Positions 23,071 through 33,344 of a stretch of 64,000 nt of DNA are shown in pieces. A model generated the notes under the pieces. The model did not search any database. It was not told the DNA's origin and saw only the letters and a program-made list of their open reading frames with translations. Source of the stretch: Pedococcus badiiscoriae. Its GTDB lineage: Bacteria > Actinomycetota > Actinomycetes > Actinomycetales > Dermatophilaceae. Every line of letters starts with the position of its first letter. Within the stretch, counting starts at the first letter, position 1. The stretch covers positions 3,038,001-3,102,000 of the forward strand of contig NZ_JACCAB010000001.1 in NCBI RefSeq assembly GCF_013408925.1. Direction: 5' to 3'. The translations under genes were made by a program, and so were the position numbers.

Positions 23071-23421
23071 ATGGCAGGTGGCAACGCAATCCGAGGCAGC
23101 CGAGTCGGCGCCGGCCCGATGGGCGAGGCCGAACGCGGTGATGCCGCGCCGCGTGTCTTCGTGTCGTACTGGTGCGCCAACGGCCACCAGACGCGTCCGA
23201 GCTTCGCGGAGGAGCCCGGCCTGGCCGTCCCCGAGACCTGGGACTGCCCGCGCTGCGGGTTCCCCGCGGGCCAGGACGAGGCGAACCCGCCGGCCCCGCC
23301 GAAGGTCGAGCCCTACAAGACCCACCTCGCCTACGTGAAGGAGCGTCGCTCCGACGCCGACGGCAAGGCCATCCTCGACGAGGCCCTGGCCACGCTGCGG
23401 GAGCGCAAGCTCATCCAGTAG
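23071..23421 (+). CDS. rbpA: RNA polymerase-binding protein RbpA
   Basis: 116 residues. It is an actinobacteria-specific transcription factor that stabilises the RNA polymerase holoenzyme with the main sigma factors and aids open-complex formation. Start ATG 23071 with AAGGAC upstream. A disordered N-terminal tail (AIRGSRVGAGPMGE) matches the segment that reaches into the polymerase. The core has YWCANGHQT and CPRCGFPAGQD, and the C-terminal sigma-interacting helices end in LDEALATLRERK. Its last 11 bases overlap the 3' end of the convergent pgl gene. Confidence 0.92.
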   Translation: MAGGNAIRGSRVGAGPMGEAERGDAAPRVFVSYWCANGHQTRPSFAEEPGLAVPETWDCPRCGFPAGQDEANPPAPPKVEPYKTHLAYVKERRSDADGKAILDEALATLRERKLIQ

Positions 23422-24145
23422 CCAGGTCGGCGGCTGACTCGGCGTCGACGAGCCAGACCGTCTCGCGGAGGCCGTGCACCTGCGCCGCACTGGAACGCTC
23501 GGGGCCGGCCCCCTCGACGCCGTCGCGCACCGCTTGCGCCTTGTCCGCTCCGGCGACGAGGAACCAGACCCGGTCGGAACGGCTGAGGCACTCGAAGGTC
23601 AGCGAGACCCGGTCCGGCGGGGGCTTGGGCGAGTCGTGCACCGCCACGGCGATCGCGTCGGTGGTGAGCTGCGCGGGATGGCCGGGGAAGAGCGAGGCGA
23701 CGTGGCCGTCGGGGCCGACGCCCAGGATCATCACGTCGAACGCGTCCCCGCCGCTGCCACGGACCGCCGCGGCATACTGCTGCGCGCTGTCCTCCGCGGA
23801 GTCACTGGCGTCGGGTCCGGCGACCCGGTGCACCCTGGCCGCGTCGAGACCCAGCCGGTCGAGGCCGGCCGCGTCATTCTGGGTGTCGTTGCGGTCGGCG
23901 TCCCCGGCAGGCAGGTAGCGCTCGTCTCCCCACCACACCGAGACCCTCGACCAGTCCACCGCCGAGTGTGCCGGCGCCTCGAGGATCGAGGCGATGATCG
24001 CGGAGCCGAGCGAGCCTCCGGTCAGCGACACGTGAGGCTCCCGCCCGGCCGCCTGCAGGTCGAGCAGCGTGGTGACGAGGCGAGCGGCCCCGGAGTCGGC
24101 GACCGACTGCTTGTCGGGGTGGACGACCACCAGGGGGGCGGTCAT
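23411..24145 (-). CDS. pgl: 6-phosphogluconolactonase
   Basis: 244 residues. It hydrolyses 6-phosphogluconolactone to 6-phosphogluconate in the oxidative pentose phosphate pathway. ATG 24145 overlaps the opcA stop by 4 nt. Family segments: SLTGGSLGSAIIASIL, VWWGDERYLPAGDADRND, MILGVGPDGHVASLFPGHP and VWFLVAGADKAQAVRDGVEG. It is the last gene of the leftward tkt-tal-pgi-zwf-opcA-pgl operon. The convergent rbpA overlaps its end, leaving no room for a terminator between them. Confidence 0.95.
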   Translation of the reverse strand: MTAPLVVVHPDKQSVADSGAARLVTTLLDLQAAGREPHVSLTGGSLGSAIIASILEAPAHSAVDWSRVSVWWGDERYLPAGDADRNDTQNDAAGLDRLGLDAARVHRVAGPDASDSAEDSAQQYAAAVRGSGGDAFDVMILGVGPDGHVASLFPGHPAQLTTDAIAVAVHDSPKPPPDRVSLTFECLSRSDRVWFLVAGADKAQAVRDGVEGAGPERSSAAQVHGLRETVWLVDAESAADLATG

Positions 24146-25296
24146 GCCTTCGCTGCCTTGCGCTGGGCGGCGGTGCCGGTCGACGTGGCCTTGGCGAGCT
24201 TGCGAGCGGCGGCCTTCTTGACGTCGGCGGTGGCCGCCGCGGCAGGGGGAGCCGGCGCCTGGACCATCTCCGAGCTGGCCGTCTTCGCACTGGCCCGGGC
24301 GAGCCTGCGCGCCTGGCGCTCGGACTCCTTGACCGAGGGCGCGTCGCCCTCGCGCACAGCCTCGCTGGCGGTCACCGTCTTGGTGCCGATCCGCGCGAGC
24401 CCGCTGCGGATCGCCTCCTCGTAGATCTCGTCGGGGTCGAGTCGGCGCAGCTCGTCGGCCAGGCACTCGGCGGTCGCCCGGCGAGCCAGCGAGATCCGCC
24501 GGACCGGTTGGCCGGGCTGGCTGAGCGTGGCGATGGCTCCGTCGGGTCGCACCAGGTCGATCGCGCCACTGCGCCGCTCCAGCCGGACACTGACCATGCC
24601 GGTCCCGGATCGCGAACGAGCCCGCCGCACCGGGCAGCGGAGCGCCTGGGCGAGCCAGGCGGCCAACAGGTCGGTCGACGGGGAGTCCGAGCCGCCGGTG
24701 ACCGTGGCCTCCGTGACCGGCTCGAAGGGTGGCTGGTCCATGGCGGCCGCGAGCAGCCCCCGCCACAGGGTGATGCGGGTCCAGGCGAGGTCGGTGTCTC
24801 CCCGCGTGTAGGTGCCTGCTCGTCCCTGGAGCTCGGCTCGGGGATGCTTCGACTCGGCGGCGTCGGTGATGCGACGCTGTGCCATCGAGCCGATCGGGTC
24901 CTGGGCCAGGTGGGTGGGGGCATCGGTCGGCCACCACGCAACCACGGGGGAGTCGGGCAGGAGCAACGGGATCACCACGCTGCGGCCGTGTTCGGTGAGG
25001 GCGCCGTAGAGCCGGAGCACCACGACCTCACTGGCCCCGGCGTCCCCACCGACGCGGATCTGGGCGTCGATGCGTGACTGACCACGCTTGTTGCCGATGA
25101 CCACGGCGATGATCCGGCAGGGGTGCTGACGGCTGGCGTCGTTGGCGGCCTGGATCGCCTCCTCGGCATCCTGCTCGTCGACGACGATGAGCAGGGTGAG
25201 GACGCGTCCCAGCGCCATCGCCCCGGTGTCCTGGCGCAGCGCGACCAGCTTCTTGCTGATCGCCACGGTGGTCGTGCTGGGCAGGTCGACGATCAA
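24142..25296 (-). CDS. opcA: Glucose-6-phosphate dehydrogenase assembly protein OpcA
   Basis: 384 residues. The start is an in-frame TTG at 25296 that overlaps the zwf stop (TTGA), with GGAGG 5 nt upstream; the adjacent ATG is in the zwf frame. N-terminal IVDLPSTTTVAISKKLVALR, then VVIPLLLPDSPVVAWWPTD and a central LAWTRITLWRGLLAAAMDQP, as in other OpcA proteins, which are needed for active Zwf in cyanobacteria and actinobacteria. The last 70 residues are Ala/Lys-rich (for example KKAAARKLAKATS), a disordered tail beyond the conserved part. Confidence 0.92.
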   Translation of the reverse strand: MIVDLPSTTTVAISKKLVALRQDTGAMALGRVLTLLIVVDEQDAEEAIQAANDASRQHPCRIIAVVIGNKRGQSRIDAQIRVGGDAGASEVVVLRLYGALTEHGRSVVIPLLLPDSPVVAWWPTDAPTHLAQDPIGSMAQRRITDAAESKHPRAELQGRAGTYTRGDTDLAWTRITLWRGLLAAAMDQPPFEPVTEATVTGGSDSPSTDLLAAWLAQALRCPVRRARSRSGTGMVSVRLERRSGAIDLVRPDGAIATLSQPGQPVRRISLARRATAECLADELRRLDPDEIYEEAIRSGLARIGTKTVTASEAVREGDAPSVKESERQARRLARASAKTASSEMVQAPAPPAAAATADVKKAAARKLAKATSTGTAAQRKAAKA

Positions 25297-26837
25297 GGCA
25301 TCCTCCAGACGCGGCCATCGCGGTGCATCATCTCGTCGGCGGCGGCCGGGCCCCATCCGCCGGCCACGTAGGGCTCGACCTTGGTCCGCTGCTTGGCCCA
25401 GTAGGCCTCGACCGGGTCGAGGATCTCCCAGGAGAGCTCGACCTCCTCGTGCCGGGGGAAGAGCGGCGGGTCCCCGAGCAGCACGTCCAGGATGAGGCGC
25501 TCGTAGGCCTCGGGGCTGGACTCGGTGAAGGCGCGGCCGTAGCCGAAGTCCATCGTCACGTCGCGCACCTCCATCTGCGCGCCTGGCACCTTGGCGCCGA
25601 AGCGCATGGTGATGCCCTCGTCGGGCTGGACCCGGATGACGATGGCGTTCTGGCCGAGCTCCTCGGTCGCGGTGTCGTTGAACGGCAGGTGGGGCGCCTT
25701 CTTGAAGACGACGGCGATCTCGGTCACCCGCTTGCCGAGCCGCTTGCCCGTCCGCAGGTAGAACGGGACGCCCGCCCACCGGCGCGAGTCGATCTCGAGC
25801 TTCATCGCGGCATACGTCTCGGTGCGCGAGTCCTTGGCGACGCCGTCCTCCTCGAGGTAGCCGATCACTTGCTCGCCGCCCTGCCAGCCGGCGGCGTACT
25901 GGCCGCGGGCGGTGGACTTGCCGAGGTCCTTGGGGTGCCGCACGGCGGACAGGACCTTCTCCTTCTCGGCGCGCAGGTGCTCCGCGGCGAAGGAGACCGG
26001 CTCCTCCATCGCGGTCAGCGCGAGGAGCTGCAGGAGGTGGTTCTGGATCACGTCGCGGGCCGCGCCGATGCCGTCGTAGTACCCGGCCCGGCCACCGATA
26101 CCGATGTCCTCGGCCATGGTGATCTGCACGTGGTCGACGTAGTTGGCGTTCCAGACCGGCTCGAACATCTGGTTGGCGAAACGCAGTGCCAGCAGGTTCT
26201 GGACCGTCTCCTTGCCCAGGTAGTGGTCGATGCGGAAGACCGCGTCCGGCGGGAAGACGCCCTCGACGATGTCGTTGAGCTCGCGGGCGCTCTTCAGGTC
26301 GTGGCCGAAGGGCTTCTCGATGACGACGCGACGCCACGCGTTCGCCTCGGGCTTGCTCAGCCCCGACCGTTCGAGCTGCTCGCAGACGACGGAGAACGAG
26401 GACGGCGGGATCGAGAGGTAGAACGCGATGTTGCCGCCGGTGCCGCGCTCCTGCTCGAGGCTCTTGACCGTCTCGGCGAGCAGGTCGAACGAGGTCGGGT
26501 CGTCGAACGTGCCTGGCACGAAACGGAATCCCTCGGCCAGGTTGCGCCACACACTCTCGCGAAAGGGCGTGCGGGCGTACTGCTTGACCGCGTCGTAGAC
26601 GATCTTGCCGAAGTCCTGGTCGGCCCAGTCGCGACGGGCGAATCCCACCAGCGAGAAGCCCGGTGGGAGCAGCCCGCGGTTGGCCAGGTCGTAGATGGCC
26701 GGCATGAGCTTCTTGCGGGCCAGGTCGCCGGTCACCCCGAAGAGCACCAGGCCGCAGGGGCCGGCGATCCGGGGGAGCCGCTTGTCGCGTGGATCGCGCA
26801 GGGGGTTGTGGTCCTGCGTCACCCGCGTCGGACTCAT
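25293..26837 (-). CDS. zwf: Glucose-6-phosphate 1-dehydrogenase
   Basis: 514 residues. It oxidises glucose 6-phosphate to 6-phosphogluconolactone, making NADPH. Coenzyme fold FGVTGDLARKKLMPAIYDL near residue 33, active-site motif RIDHYLGKETVQN near 202, and substrate-binding IDSRRWAGVPFYLRTGKRL. The ATG overlaps the pgi stop by 4 nt. Context with opcA and pgl completes the oxidative branch. No gnd is seen in the window. Confidence 0.97.
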   Translation of the reverse strand: MSPTRVTQDHNPLRDPRDKRLPRIAGPCGLVLFGVTGDLARKKLMPAIYDLANRGLLPPGFSLVGFARRDWADQDFGKIVYDAVKQYARTPFRESVWRNLAEGFRFVPGTFDDPTSFDLLAETVKSLEQERGTGGNIAFYLSIPPSSFSVVCEQLERSGLSKPEANAWRRVVIEKPFGHDLKSARELNDIVEGVFPPDAVFRIDHYLGKETVQNLLALRFANQMFEPVWNANYVDHVQITMAEDIGIGGRAGYYDGIGAARDVIQNHLLQLLALTAMEEPVSFAAEHLRAEKEKVLSAVRHPKDLGKSTARGQYAAGWQGGEQVIGYLEEDGVAKDSRTETYAAMKLEIDSRRWAGVPFYLRTGKRLGKRVTEIAVVFKKAPHLPFNDTATEELGQNAIVIRVQPDEGITMRFGAKVPGAQMEVRDVTMDFGYGRAFTESSPEAYERLILDVLLGDPPLFPRHEEVELSWEILDPVEAYWAKQRTKVEPYVAGGWGPAAADEMMHRDGRVWRMP

Positions 26838-28501
26838 GCGTCGCCTTCCGTGGGGGACAGGTCTGCCAGCGCCTTGGTGACCTGCGCCAGACCCGCGTCG
26901 TGGTCGGTGAGGTGCAGCTGCAGGACGGGACGACCGTGCTCGGCGAGCACCTGGGCGTCGCCAGCGGCCTGGGAGGCGATGAAGTCACCGAAGGTGAACT
27001 CGCGCCCCGGGATCGCCAGGTCCTGGTGCGGGGCCGTCGTGATCTGCAGGTAGACGCCCGTGGCCGGCCCGCCCTTGTGGAACTGACCGGTCGAGTGCAG
27101 GAACCGAGGTCCCCAGCCGAAGGTCGTGGGACGTCCGGTATGCCGCGCGAGCCCGGGCCGCACGTCCGCGAGGGCCGCGTCCGTGAGCCGGTCCAGGTAG
27201 GCCATCACGGCGACGTAGCCGTGCTCCGGGTCGAGCTGGGCGAACAGGGCGGTGACGGCCTCGGCGACCGTGCCTGCCCCGCCGAGCCAGTCGCCGCCCA
27301 GTGCACGGATCTCCACGGCGCCGTCGGTGGCCGCAGGCGCCCCGGAGTCGCCGACTCCCTTGTCCAGCAACGCGCGCGCCGCCTTCTTGGCGCTCTCGAC
27401 GTCGGGCTGGTCGAACGGGTTGATCCCGAGCAGGCGGCCGGCGGCGGCCGTGGCGACCTCCCACAGCAGGAGCTGCGCACCGAGCGGTCCGCTGACGGCG
27501 ACCTCGGAGCGGCTGGCGTCCGCGCCACCGTCGGGGTCTGCGCCGAGGACGAGGTCGTCGTCGGAGTCGCTGACGAGCCGGGCGACGGTGACGTCCGCCG
27601 CCGGCCGGGCCACCTCGCGGTCGGAGTCGCCCGCCACGACGACCGGCAGGATGCCGGTGCCCTGCTTGCCGGTGCTCTCGGCGATCAGCTGCTCGGCCCA
27701 GTCGGCGAACCCGACGATGCCGGACCCCTCGTCGACGATGACGAGCTTGTCGCGCAGGGGGTCGGTGCCCGCCATCGCCGCGGCGAGGCGCAGGCCGGGG
27801 TTGGCGTCGTCGTCCGCGCTCAGCACGTCCGCGACGGCCTCGGCGTCGTCCAGCAGTGCCTCGAGGTCGGCGCCGGCCAGCCCGGAGGGGACCAGGCCGA
27901 AGGCGGTCAGGGCCGAGTAGCGGCCACCGACGTTGGGGTCGGCGTTGACGACTCGGTAGCCACCGGCCCGCGACTCCTCGTCGAGGGGGCTGCCGGGGTC
28001 GGTGACGACCACGATGCGAGCCGTGGGGTCGATGCCGAGCTCGGTGAACGCCGCCTGGAAGGCGCGCCGCTGCGAGTCCGTCTCCACGGTCGAGCCCGAC
28101 TTGCTGGAGACGACCACGACGGTCCGCTCGAGGTCGGTGATCGCCGCGCGAACCATGTCGGGCTGGGAGGAGTCGAGGACGACGAGGTCCACCCCTGCCG
28201 TCGCGCAGATGACCTCGGGGGCCAGTGAGGAACCACCCATGCCGCACAGGACGACCCGGTCGACGCCTTCACCGCGCAGCTGTTCGCGCAGCGCGGCGAT
28301 CTCACCCAGCAGGGGTCGGGAGGACCGGGGGAGGTTGACCCAGGACAGCCGGATCGCCGACTCCGACTCCGCCTCGGGACCCCACAGGGTGGCGTCCTGG
28401 GCGAAGAGCCTGCTCGCGAACTTGGCCTCGACGAGGTCGGCCACCTTCGTGGCGATGGCATCGGCCGCCGCGCCCGATGCCACCACGCCGAGAGAGCTCA
28501 C
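26834..28501 (-). CDS. pgi: Glucose-6-phosphate isomerase
   Basis: 555 residues. It interconverts glucose 6-phosphate and fructose 6-phosphate. SIS-fold segments: [16 protein letters not shown] (about residues 82-97), [20 protein letters not shown] and the PGI signature [16 protein letters not shown], then [18 protein letters not shown]. Overall it is diverged from the E. coli type and belongs to the variant found with tal in actinobacterial pentose phosphate operons. A bifunctional role was not evident. ATG overlaps the tal stop by 4 nt. Confidence 0.92.
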   Translation of the reverse strand: MSSLGVVASGAAADAIATKVADLVEAKFASRLFAQDATLWGPEAESESAIRLSWVNLPRSSRPLLGEIAALREQLRGEGVDRVVLCGMGGSSLAPEVICATAGVDLVVLDSSQPDMVRAAITDLERTVVVVSSKSGSTVETDSQRRAFQAAFTELGIDPTARIVVVTDPGSPLDEESRAGGYRVVNADPNVGGRYSALTAFGLVPSGLAGADLEALLDDAEAVADVLSADDDANPGLRLAAAMAGTDPLRDKLVIVDEGSGIVGFADWAEQLIAESTGKQGTGILPVVVAGDSDREVARPAADVTVARLVSDSDDDLVLGADPDGGADASRSEVAVSGPLGAQLLLWEVATAAAGRLLGINPFDQPDVESAKKAARALLDKGVGDSGAPAATDGAVEIRALGGDWLGGAGTVAEAVTALFAQLDPEHGYVAVMAYLDRLTDAALADVRPGLARHTGRPTTFGWGPRFLHSTGQFHKGGPATGVYLQITTAPHQDLAIPGREFTFGDFIASQAAGDAQVLAEHGRPVLQLHLTDHDAGLAQVTKALADLSPTEGDA

Positions 28502-29646
28502 TGGTCGGCCTGCTTGCCCGACTGCTCAACGTCGGCACGGGCGAGGTCGAGGTCGGACTGGGCCTCGTCGAGCAGCTCGCCCCACGACACCTCGAACTTC
28601 TCGACGCCCTCGCGCTCGAGCTGGGCGGTCACGTCGGCGTACGAGATGCCGAGGCTTTCGAGGGCGTCCAGCACCCCGCCGGCGTCCTGGTACCTGCCGG
28701 TGACCGTGTCGCCGGTGATCTCGCCGTGGTCGGCCACCGCGTCGAGGGTCTTCTCGGGCATGGTGTTGACCGTGTGGGGCGCGACCAGCTCGGTGACGTA
28801 GAGCGTGTCGGGGTAGGCGGGGTCCTTGACGCCCGTCGAGGCCCACAGCGGGCGCTGGGCGTTGGCGCCGTCGTCGGCCAGGTTCTTCCAGCGCGGGGTC
28901 GCGAACACCTCCTCGAAGGCCTGGTAGGCCAGGCGGGCGTTGGCCACCGCGGCCTTGCCCTTAAGCGCCTTGGCCTCGTCGGTGCCGATGGCGTCGAGCC
29001 GCTTGTCCACCTCGGTGTCCACGCGGGACACGAAGAAGGACGCGACGGAGTGGATCTGCGAGAGGTCCTTGCCCTTCTCGCGGGCCTGCTCCAGCCCGGT
29101 GAGGAAGGCGTTCATGACCCCGCGGTAGCGGTCGAGGGAGAAGATCAGGGTGACGTTGACGCTGATGCCCTCGGCGAGCGTCTGCGAGATGGCGGGCAGT
29201 CCCTCGACGGTGGCCGGGATCTTGATGAGCACGTTGGGACGGTCGACGGCGGCATACAGCTCCTTGGCCTGCTCGACGGTCTTGGCCGTCTCGTGGGCCA
29301 GCCGGGGGTCGACCTCGATCGACACCCGGCCGTCGACGCCGTTGGTCGAGTCGTACAGCGGGCGAAGGATGTCGCAGGCCCTCTGGACGTCCGAGGTGGT
29401 CAGCGCGAACACGGTCTCGTCGACCGTCTTGCCTTCTGCCGCAAACTTGCGCAGGTCGGCGTCATAGCGATCTCCCTTGGCCAGGGCGGCCTGGAAGATC
29501 GAGGGGTTGGTGGTCACGCCGACGACGCCCTTGTCATCGATGAGCTCCTGCAGGTTGCCCGTCTCGATCCGCTCGCGGGAGAGGTCGTCGAGCCAGACGG
29601 AGACGCCGTTGTCGGCGAGAGCCTTGAGTGCTGCGTTCTCAGTCAC
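28498..29646 (-). CDS. tal: Transaldolase
   Basis: 382 residues. It moves a dihydroxyacetone unit between sugar phosphates in the non-oxidative pentose phosphate branch. GTG 29646 is preferred because GGGAAG lies 8 nt upstream; the other GTG at 29655 overlaps the tkt stop but has its purine run too close. N-terminal [33 protein letters not shown], the Schiff-base Lys in [15 protein letters not shown], and [18 protein letters not shown]. Length is typical of actinobacterial transaldolase (about 370). Confidence 0.96.
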   Translation of the reverse strand: MTENAALKALADNGVSVWLDDLSRERIETGNLQELIDDKGVVGVTTNPSIFQAALAKGDRYDADLRKFAAEGKTVDETVFALTTSDVQRACDILRPLYDSTNGVDGRVSIEVDPRLAHETAKTVEQAKELYAAVDRPNVLIKIPATVEGLPAISQTLAEGISVNVTLIFSLDRYRGVMNAFLTGLEQAREKGKDLSQIHSVASFFVSRVDTEVDKRLDAIGTDEAKALKGKAAVANARLAYQAFEEVFATPRWKNLADDGANAQRPLWASTGVKDPAYPDTLYVTELVAPHTVNTMPEKTLDAVADHGEITGDTVTGRYQDAGGVLDALESLGISYADVTAQLEREGVEKFEVSWGELLDEAQSDLDLARADVEQSGKQADQ

Positions 29647-29651
29647 GTGGG

Positions 29652-31949
29652 TCACTTCCCTTTGCTGGCTGCGCTCTTGGTCGCAGCGCTGTTCTTGGTG
29701 GTGGTGTCGGTGGCCTTGGTCGGGGAGACCTCGGCGCGCGGGCGGGTCTGGGTGACGGTCGCCGCGGCACTGTTGCGGGCGGTCGCCTTGGCGTCCTTGA
29801 GGGAGTCCTTGGCGGCCTTCACCACGGCCTCCGGGGTGAAGCCGAACTCGCGGTAGAGCGTCTTGTAGTCGGCCGAGGCGCCGAAGTGCTCGATGCTGAC
29901 GCTGCGGCCGGCGTCGCCGACCAGGTCGTGCCAGCCGAGCGAGACGGCGGCCTCGACGCTGACGCGAGCGCGGACCTCGGGCGGCAGCACGCGGTTCTGG
30001 TAGGCCTTGCCGGCGTCCTCGAACCACTCGCGGCACGGCATCGACACGACGCGGGTGGGGATCCCCTGGCGCTCCAGGGTCTCCCTGGCCTCCAGCGCGA
30101 TCGACACCTCGGAGCCCGTGGCGATGAGGATGACATCGGGCTTGCCCTTGCCGTCGGCGCCGCCGTCGATGAGGACATAGGCGCCCTTGGCGACTCCGGT
30201 GGTCTTCGCGTACTTCTTCCGGTCGAGCACTGGGAGGTTCTGGCGGGTGAGGGCCAGCCCGGCGGGACGGCCGTTGCGCAGGACCTGGGCCCAGGCCGCG
30301 GCGGTCTCGTTGGCGTCGGCCGGGCGGACGACGTCCAGACCCGGGATCGCGCGGAGGGCCGCGAGGTGCTCGATCGGCTGGTGGGTCGGGCCGTCCTCGC
30401 CGAGGCCGATGGAGTCGTGCGTCCAGACGTAGGTGACCGGCAGCTGCTGGATCGCCGCGAGACGCACGGCGGGGCGCATGTAGTCGGAGAACACGAGGAA
30501 CGTGCCGCCGTACGGCCGGGTCAGCCCCTCGAGCGCGATGCCGTTGAGGATCATCCCCATGCCGTTCTCGCGGATGCCGAAGTGGAGGGTGCGCCCATAG
30601 GGGCCGCCCTTCCAGTCGCGGGTCTGCTTGGCCTTGGGGATGAAGGACGGCTCGCCCTCCATCGTCGTGTTGTTCGACTCGGCCAAGTCGGCGGAGCCAC
30701 CCCAGAGCTCGGGCATGACGCCTGCCAGTGCGGTGAGGACCTTGCCCGAGGCGGCGCGGGTGGCCATCCCCTTGTCCATGTCCGCGGGGAAGACCGGCAG
30801 GGCGTCGTCGAGCCCCTCGGGGAGCTTGCCGTCGACGAGCCGGTCGAGCAGGGCGGCACGGTCGGCATTGGCCTTGCGCCACGCGGCATACGTCTTGTCC
30901 CAGGCCTTGTGGGCGGCCTTGCCCCGGGCCACGACCTGGCGGGCGTGGGCGAGCACGGCCCGGTCGACCTCGAACGTCTTCGTGGGGTCGAAGCCGAGCA
31001 GCTCCTTGGTGGCCGCGATCTCGGCATCGCCGAGCGCCGAACCGTGGGACTTGCCGGTGTCCTGCTTGGTGGGGGCGGGCCACGCGATGATCGTGTGGAG
31101 GCGGACGAGGGTGGGACGCTTGGCCTTCTTGGACTTCTGGAGGGCCGTGAAGAGGGCGTCGACGTTCTCGACATAGGTCGCGCCGTCACCGTTGCCGCGC
31201 CAGTCGACGTCGACGACGTCCCACCCGTAGGCGGCGTAGCGAGCGGCCACGTCCTCGGAGAACGAGATGTTGGTCTGGTCCTCGATGGAGATCTGGTTGG
31301 CGTCGTAGATGACCGTGAGGTTGCCGAGCTCCTGGTGGCCGGCCAGCGAGCTGGCCTCGGCGGACACGCCCTCCATGAGGTCGCCGTCGGAGGCGATGAC
31401 CCAGATGTGGTGGTCGAAGGGGCTCTCGCCGGCGGCCGCGTCGGGGTCGAGCAGGCCGCGCTGGCGCCGCTGTGCCATGGCCATGCCGACCGCGGAGGCG
31501 AGGCCCGAGCCGAGCGGGCCGGTGGTGATCTCGACGCCCCGCGTGTGGTGGACCTCGGGGTGGCCGGGGGTGAGCGAGCCCCACGTGCGCAGGGCCTGGA
31601 GGTCCTTGAGCTCGAGGCCGTAGCCGGACAGGTAGAGCTGGATGTACTGGGTGAGGCTCGAGTGCCCCGCGGAGAGGACGAACCGGTCACGACCGAGCCA
31701 TGACGCGTCGCCCGGGTCGTGGGTCATGACGTTCTGGAAGAGCAGGTAGGCGGCGGGCGCGAGGCTCATCGCGGTGCCCGGGTGACCGTTGCCCACCTTC
31801 TGGACGGCGTCGGCGGCGAGAATGCGGACGGTGTCCACGGCGCGGACGTCGAGGTCGCTCCAGCCGGCCTTCCTGGCCACCGGTCGGGGCAATGCACTGC
31901 TGCGCTTCCTCAGGGGCTGGGACTTCGCGGATCGGGTGGTGGTGGGCAC
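29652..31949 (-). CDS. tkt: Transketolase
   Basis: 765 residues, first gene of the pentose phosphate operon. Thiamine diphosphate enzyme that shifts two-carbon units. GTG 31949 follows AGGAGA by 9 nt. Substrate-site [13 protein letters not shown], ThDP/Mg motif [16 protein letters not shown], catalytic [17 protein letters not shown] and [20 protein letters not shown]. The C-terminal domain is followed by about 45 residues rich in Thr/Lys/Ala (for example [20 protein letters not shown]), so it is longer than the usual 670-700. A possible minus-strand -10 TAGTCT lies at 32002-32007. Confidence 0.96.
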   Translation of the reverse strand: MPTTTRSAKSQPLRKRSSALPRPVARKAGWSDLDVRAVDTVRILAADAVQKVGNGHPGTAMSLAPAAYLLFQNVMTHDPGDASWLGRDRFVLSAGHSSLTQYIQLYLSGYGLELKDLQALRTWGSLTPGHPEVHHTRGVEITTGPLGSGLASAVGMAMAQRRQRGLLDPDAAAGESPFDHHIWVIASDGDLMEGVSAEASSLAGHQELGNLTVIYDANQISIEDQTNISFSEDVAARYAAYGWDVVDVDWRGNGDGATYVENVDALFTALQKSKKAKRPTLVRLHTIIAWPAPTKQDTGKSHGSALGDAEIAATKELLGFDPTKTFEVDRAVLAHARQVVARGKAAHKAWDKTYAAWRKANADRAALLDRLVDGKLPEGLDDALPVFPADMDKGMATRAASGKVLTALAGVMPELWGGSADLAESNNTTMEGEPSFIPKAKQTRDWKGGPYGRTLHFGIRENGMGMILNGIALEGLTRPYGGTFLVFSDYMRPAVRLAAIQQLPVTYVWTHDSIGLGEDGPTHQPIEHLAALRAIPGLDVVRPADANETAAAWAQVLRNGRPAGLALTRQNLPVLDRKKYAKTTGVAKGAYVLIDGGADGKGKPDVILIATGSEVSIALEARETLERQGIPTRVVSMPCREWFEDAGKAYQNRVLPPEVRARVSVEAAVSLGWHDLVGDAGRSVSIEHFGASADYKTLYREFGFTPEAVVKAAKDSLKDAKATARNSAAATVTQTRPRAEVSPTKATDTTTKNSAATKSAASKGK

Positions 31950-32111
31950 GGATCGGTTCTCCTCACACTGAGCTGCACAGGCGGCGCATGACAACGATCC
32001 GAGACTAGTCCCGTGGGTGACCTGCGTCGCATCCAGTCCCGCCCGTGGGCGCCTCCCCAGCCGGGATAGACTGACGGGGCCCGGAAGCACCAGTACCACC
32101 CGAAGGACGCC
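31950..32111. promoter_or_regulatory. Divergent promoter region tkt / ctaB
   Basis: A 162-bp gap. TAGTCT (minus, 32002-32007) is a possible -10 for tkt, and TAGACT (plus, 32067-32072) for ctaB, the latter 40 nt before the start. Neither has a clear -35 box. Confidence 0.4.
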
Positions 32112-33068
32112 GTGACCGCACTCGATCCGACAGCCCGGATCTCTGCGTCCCCGGCCCCGGCCCCGGGACGCAGAAGCAAGGCAGCGGCATACCTCGCGCT
32201 CACCAAGCCCCGCATCATCGAGCTGCTGCTCGTCACGACGGTGCCGGTGATGTTCCTGGCGCACAAGGGGATTCCGTCGCTGTGGCTCATCGTCGCCACG
32301 CTGGTCGGCGGGGCGCTCAGCGCCGGCGCGGCCAACACCTTCAACTGTGTGTACGACCGCGACATCGACGCGGAGATGCACCGCACCAGCAACCGTCCGA
32401 TGGTGACCGGGGAGATCAGCCCGCGCGCGGGCCTCGTCTTCGGAGTGGTCCTCACCGTCGTCTCGACCGTCTGGTTCGCCCTGGTCGTCAACTGGCTCTC
32501 AGCGGCCCTCTCGCTCGGCGCCATCGTCATGTATGCCGTGGGCTACACGATGATCCTCAAGAGGCGCACCGCGCAGAACATCGTCTGGGGTGGCGCGGCG
32601 GGCTGCATGCCCGTCCTCATCGGCTGGTCGGCGGTGGCGAACTCGGTGTCGTGGTCGGCCGTGGTCCTGTTCCTGGTGATCTTCTTCTGGACCCCGCCGC
32701 ACTACTGGCCGCTGTCGATGAAGTTCAAGGACGACTACGCGGCGGCGCACGTGCCGATGCTCCCGGTCGTCGAGAAGTTCGTCGTGGTCGCCCGCCAGAT
32801 CGTGGCCTACTCCTGGGCGATGGTCGCGGCGTCGCTGGCGTTGGTGTGGGTCAACCCGATGGGCTGGATCTACCTCGGCACCGCGATCGTCACCGGGGTG
32901 CTCTTCCTGCTCGAGGCCCACCGCCTGCTGCGGGTCGCCAAGACCGGTGCCGACCCCCGGGTGCTCAAGCCGATGCGCCTGTTCCACTTCTCCATCACGT
33001 ACGTCGGCATCCTGTTCCTCGGCGTGGCCGTGGACCCGCTGCTCTACCTGCCGGTCGTCCCGCGCTGA
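32112..33068 (+). CDS. ctaB: Protohaem IX farnesyltransferase (haem O synthase)
   Basis: 318 residues, GTG start with GAAGGAC upstream. It adds a farnesyl group to haem B, giving haem O for cytochrome oxidase. UbiA-type membrane prenyltransferase with about nine hydrophobic segments. The Asp-rich substrate motif [20 protein letters not shown] is near residue 79, and the second site is [20 protein letters not shown] near 196. The haem A synthase gene ctaA lies close by on the other strand, as in many actinobacteria. Its last strand faces the small 33.1-kb gene. Confidence 0.95.
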   Translation: MTALDPTARISASPAPAPGRRSKAAAYLALTKPRIIELLLVTTVPVMFLAHKGIPSLWLIVATLVGGALSAGAANTFNCVYDRDIDAEMHRTSNRPMVTGEISPRAGLVFGVVLTVVSTVWFALVVNWLSAALSLGAIVMYAVGYTMILKRRTAQNIVWGGAAGCMPVLIGWSAVANSVSWSAVVLFLVIFFWTPPHYWPLSMKFKDDYAAAHVPMLPVVEKFVVVARQIVAYSWAMVAASLALVWVNPMGWIYLGTAIVTGVLFLLEAHRLLRVAKTGADPRVLKPMRLFHFSITYVGILFLGVAVDPLLYLPVVPR

Positions 33069-33101
33069 CGCGTCTCCCGTCGGAGCGCCCGTCGGACTCC
33101 G

Positions 33102-33290
33102 CTACCTGTTGCAGGTGACGACGAGGCCCAGCTGGGCCACCGACCGGGGCATGCTGAGGCGCACGCCACCGTCACCGCCGGACTTCGAGCAGTCCGGGAC
33201 ATAGCGCGGCCAGAAGACGAGCACCGCGCCGGCAACGACCAGGGCCAGCACGAAGAGCTGGCGCATGAGGTGGATGCGGGGCGTTTCCAT
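33102..33290 (-). CDS. Small membrane protein, hypothetical
   Basis: 62 residues. A basic N-terminus (PRIHLMRQ) precedes one hydrophobic span LFVLALVVAGAVLVFWP, and an exterior tail has two Cys (DCSKSGG and VVTCNR at the end). Codon use fits the genome. There is no good ribosome site before the ATG, and Met 9 is an alternative start. It lies between ctaB and ctaA, so a role near cytochrome oxidase assembly is possible but only by position. Confidence 0.45.
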   Translation of the reverse strand: METPRIHLMRQLFVLALVVAGAVLVFWPRYVPDCSKSGGDGGVRLSMPRSVAQLGLVVTCNR

Positions 33291-33344
33291 GTCAGGAGTG
33301 TGCCTGCGTCGGCGCCGCAGCGGGAGGACCGTTCGGCCGATTTT

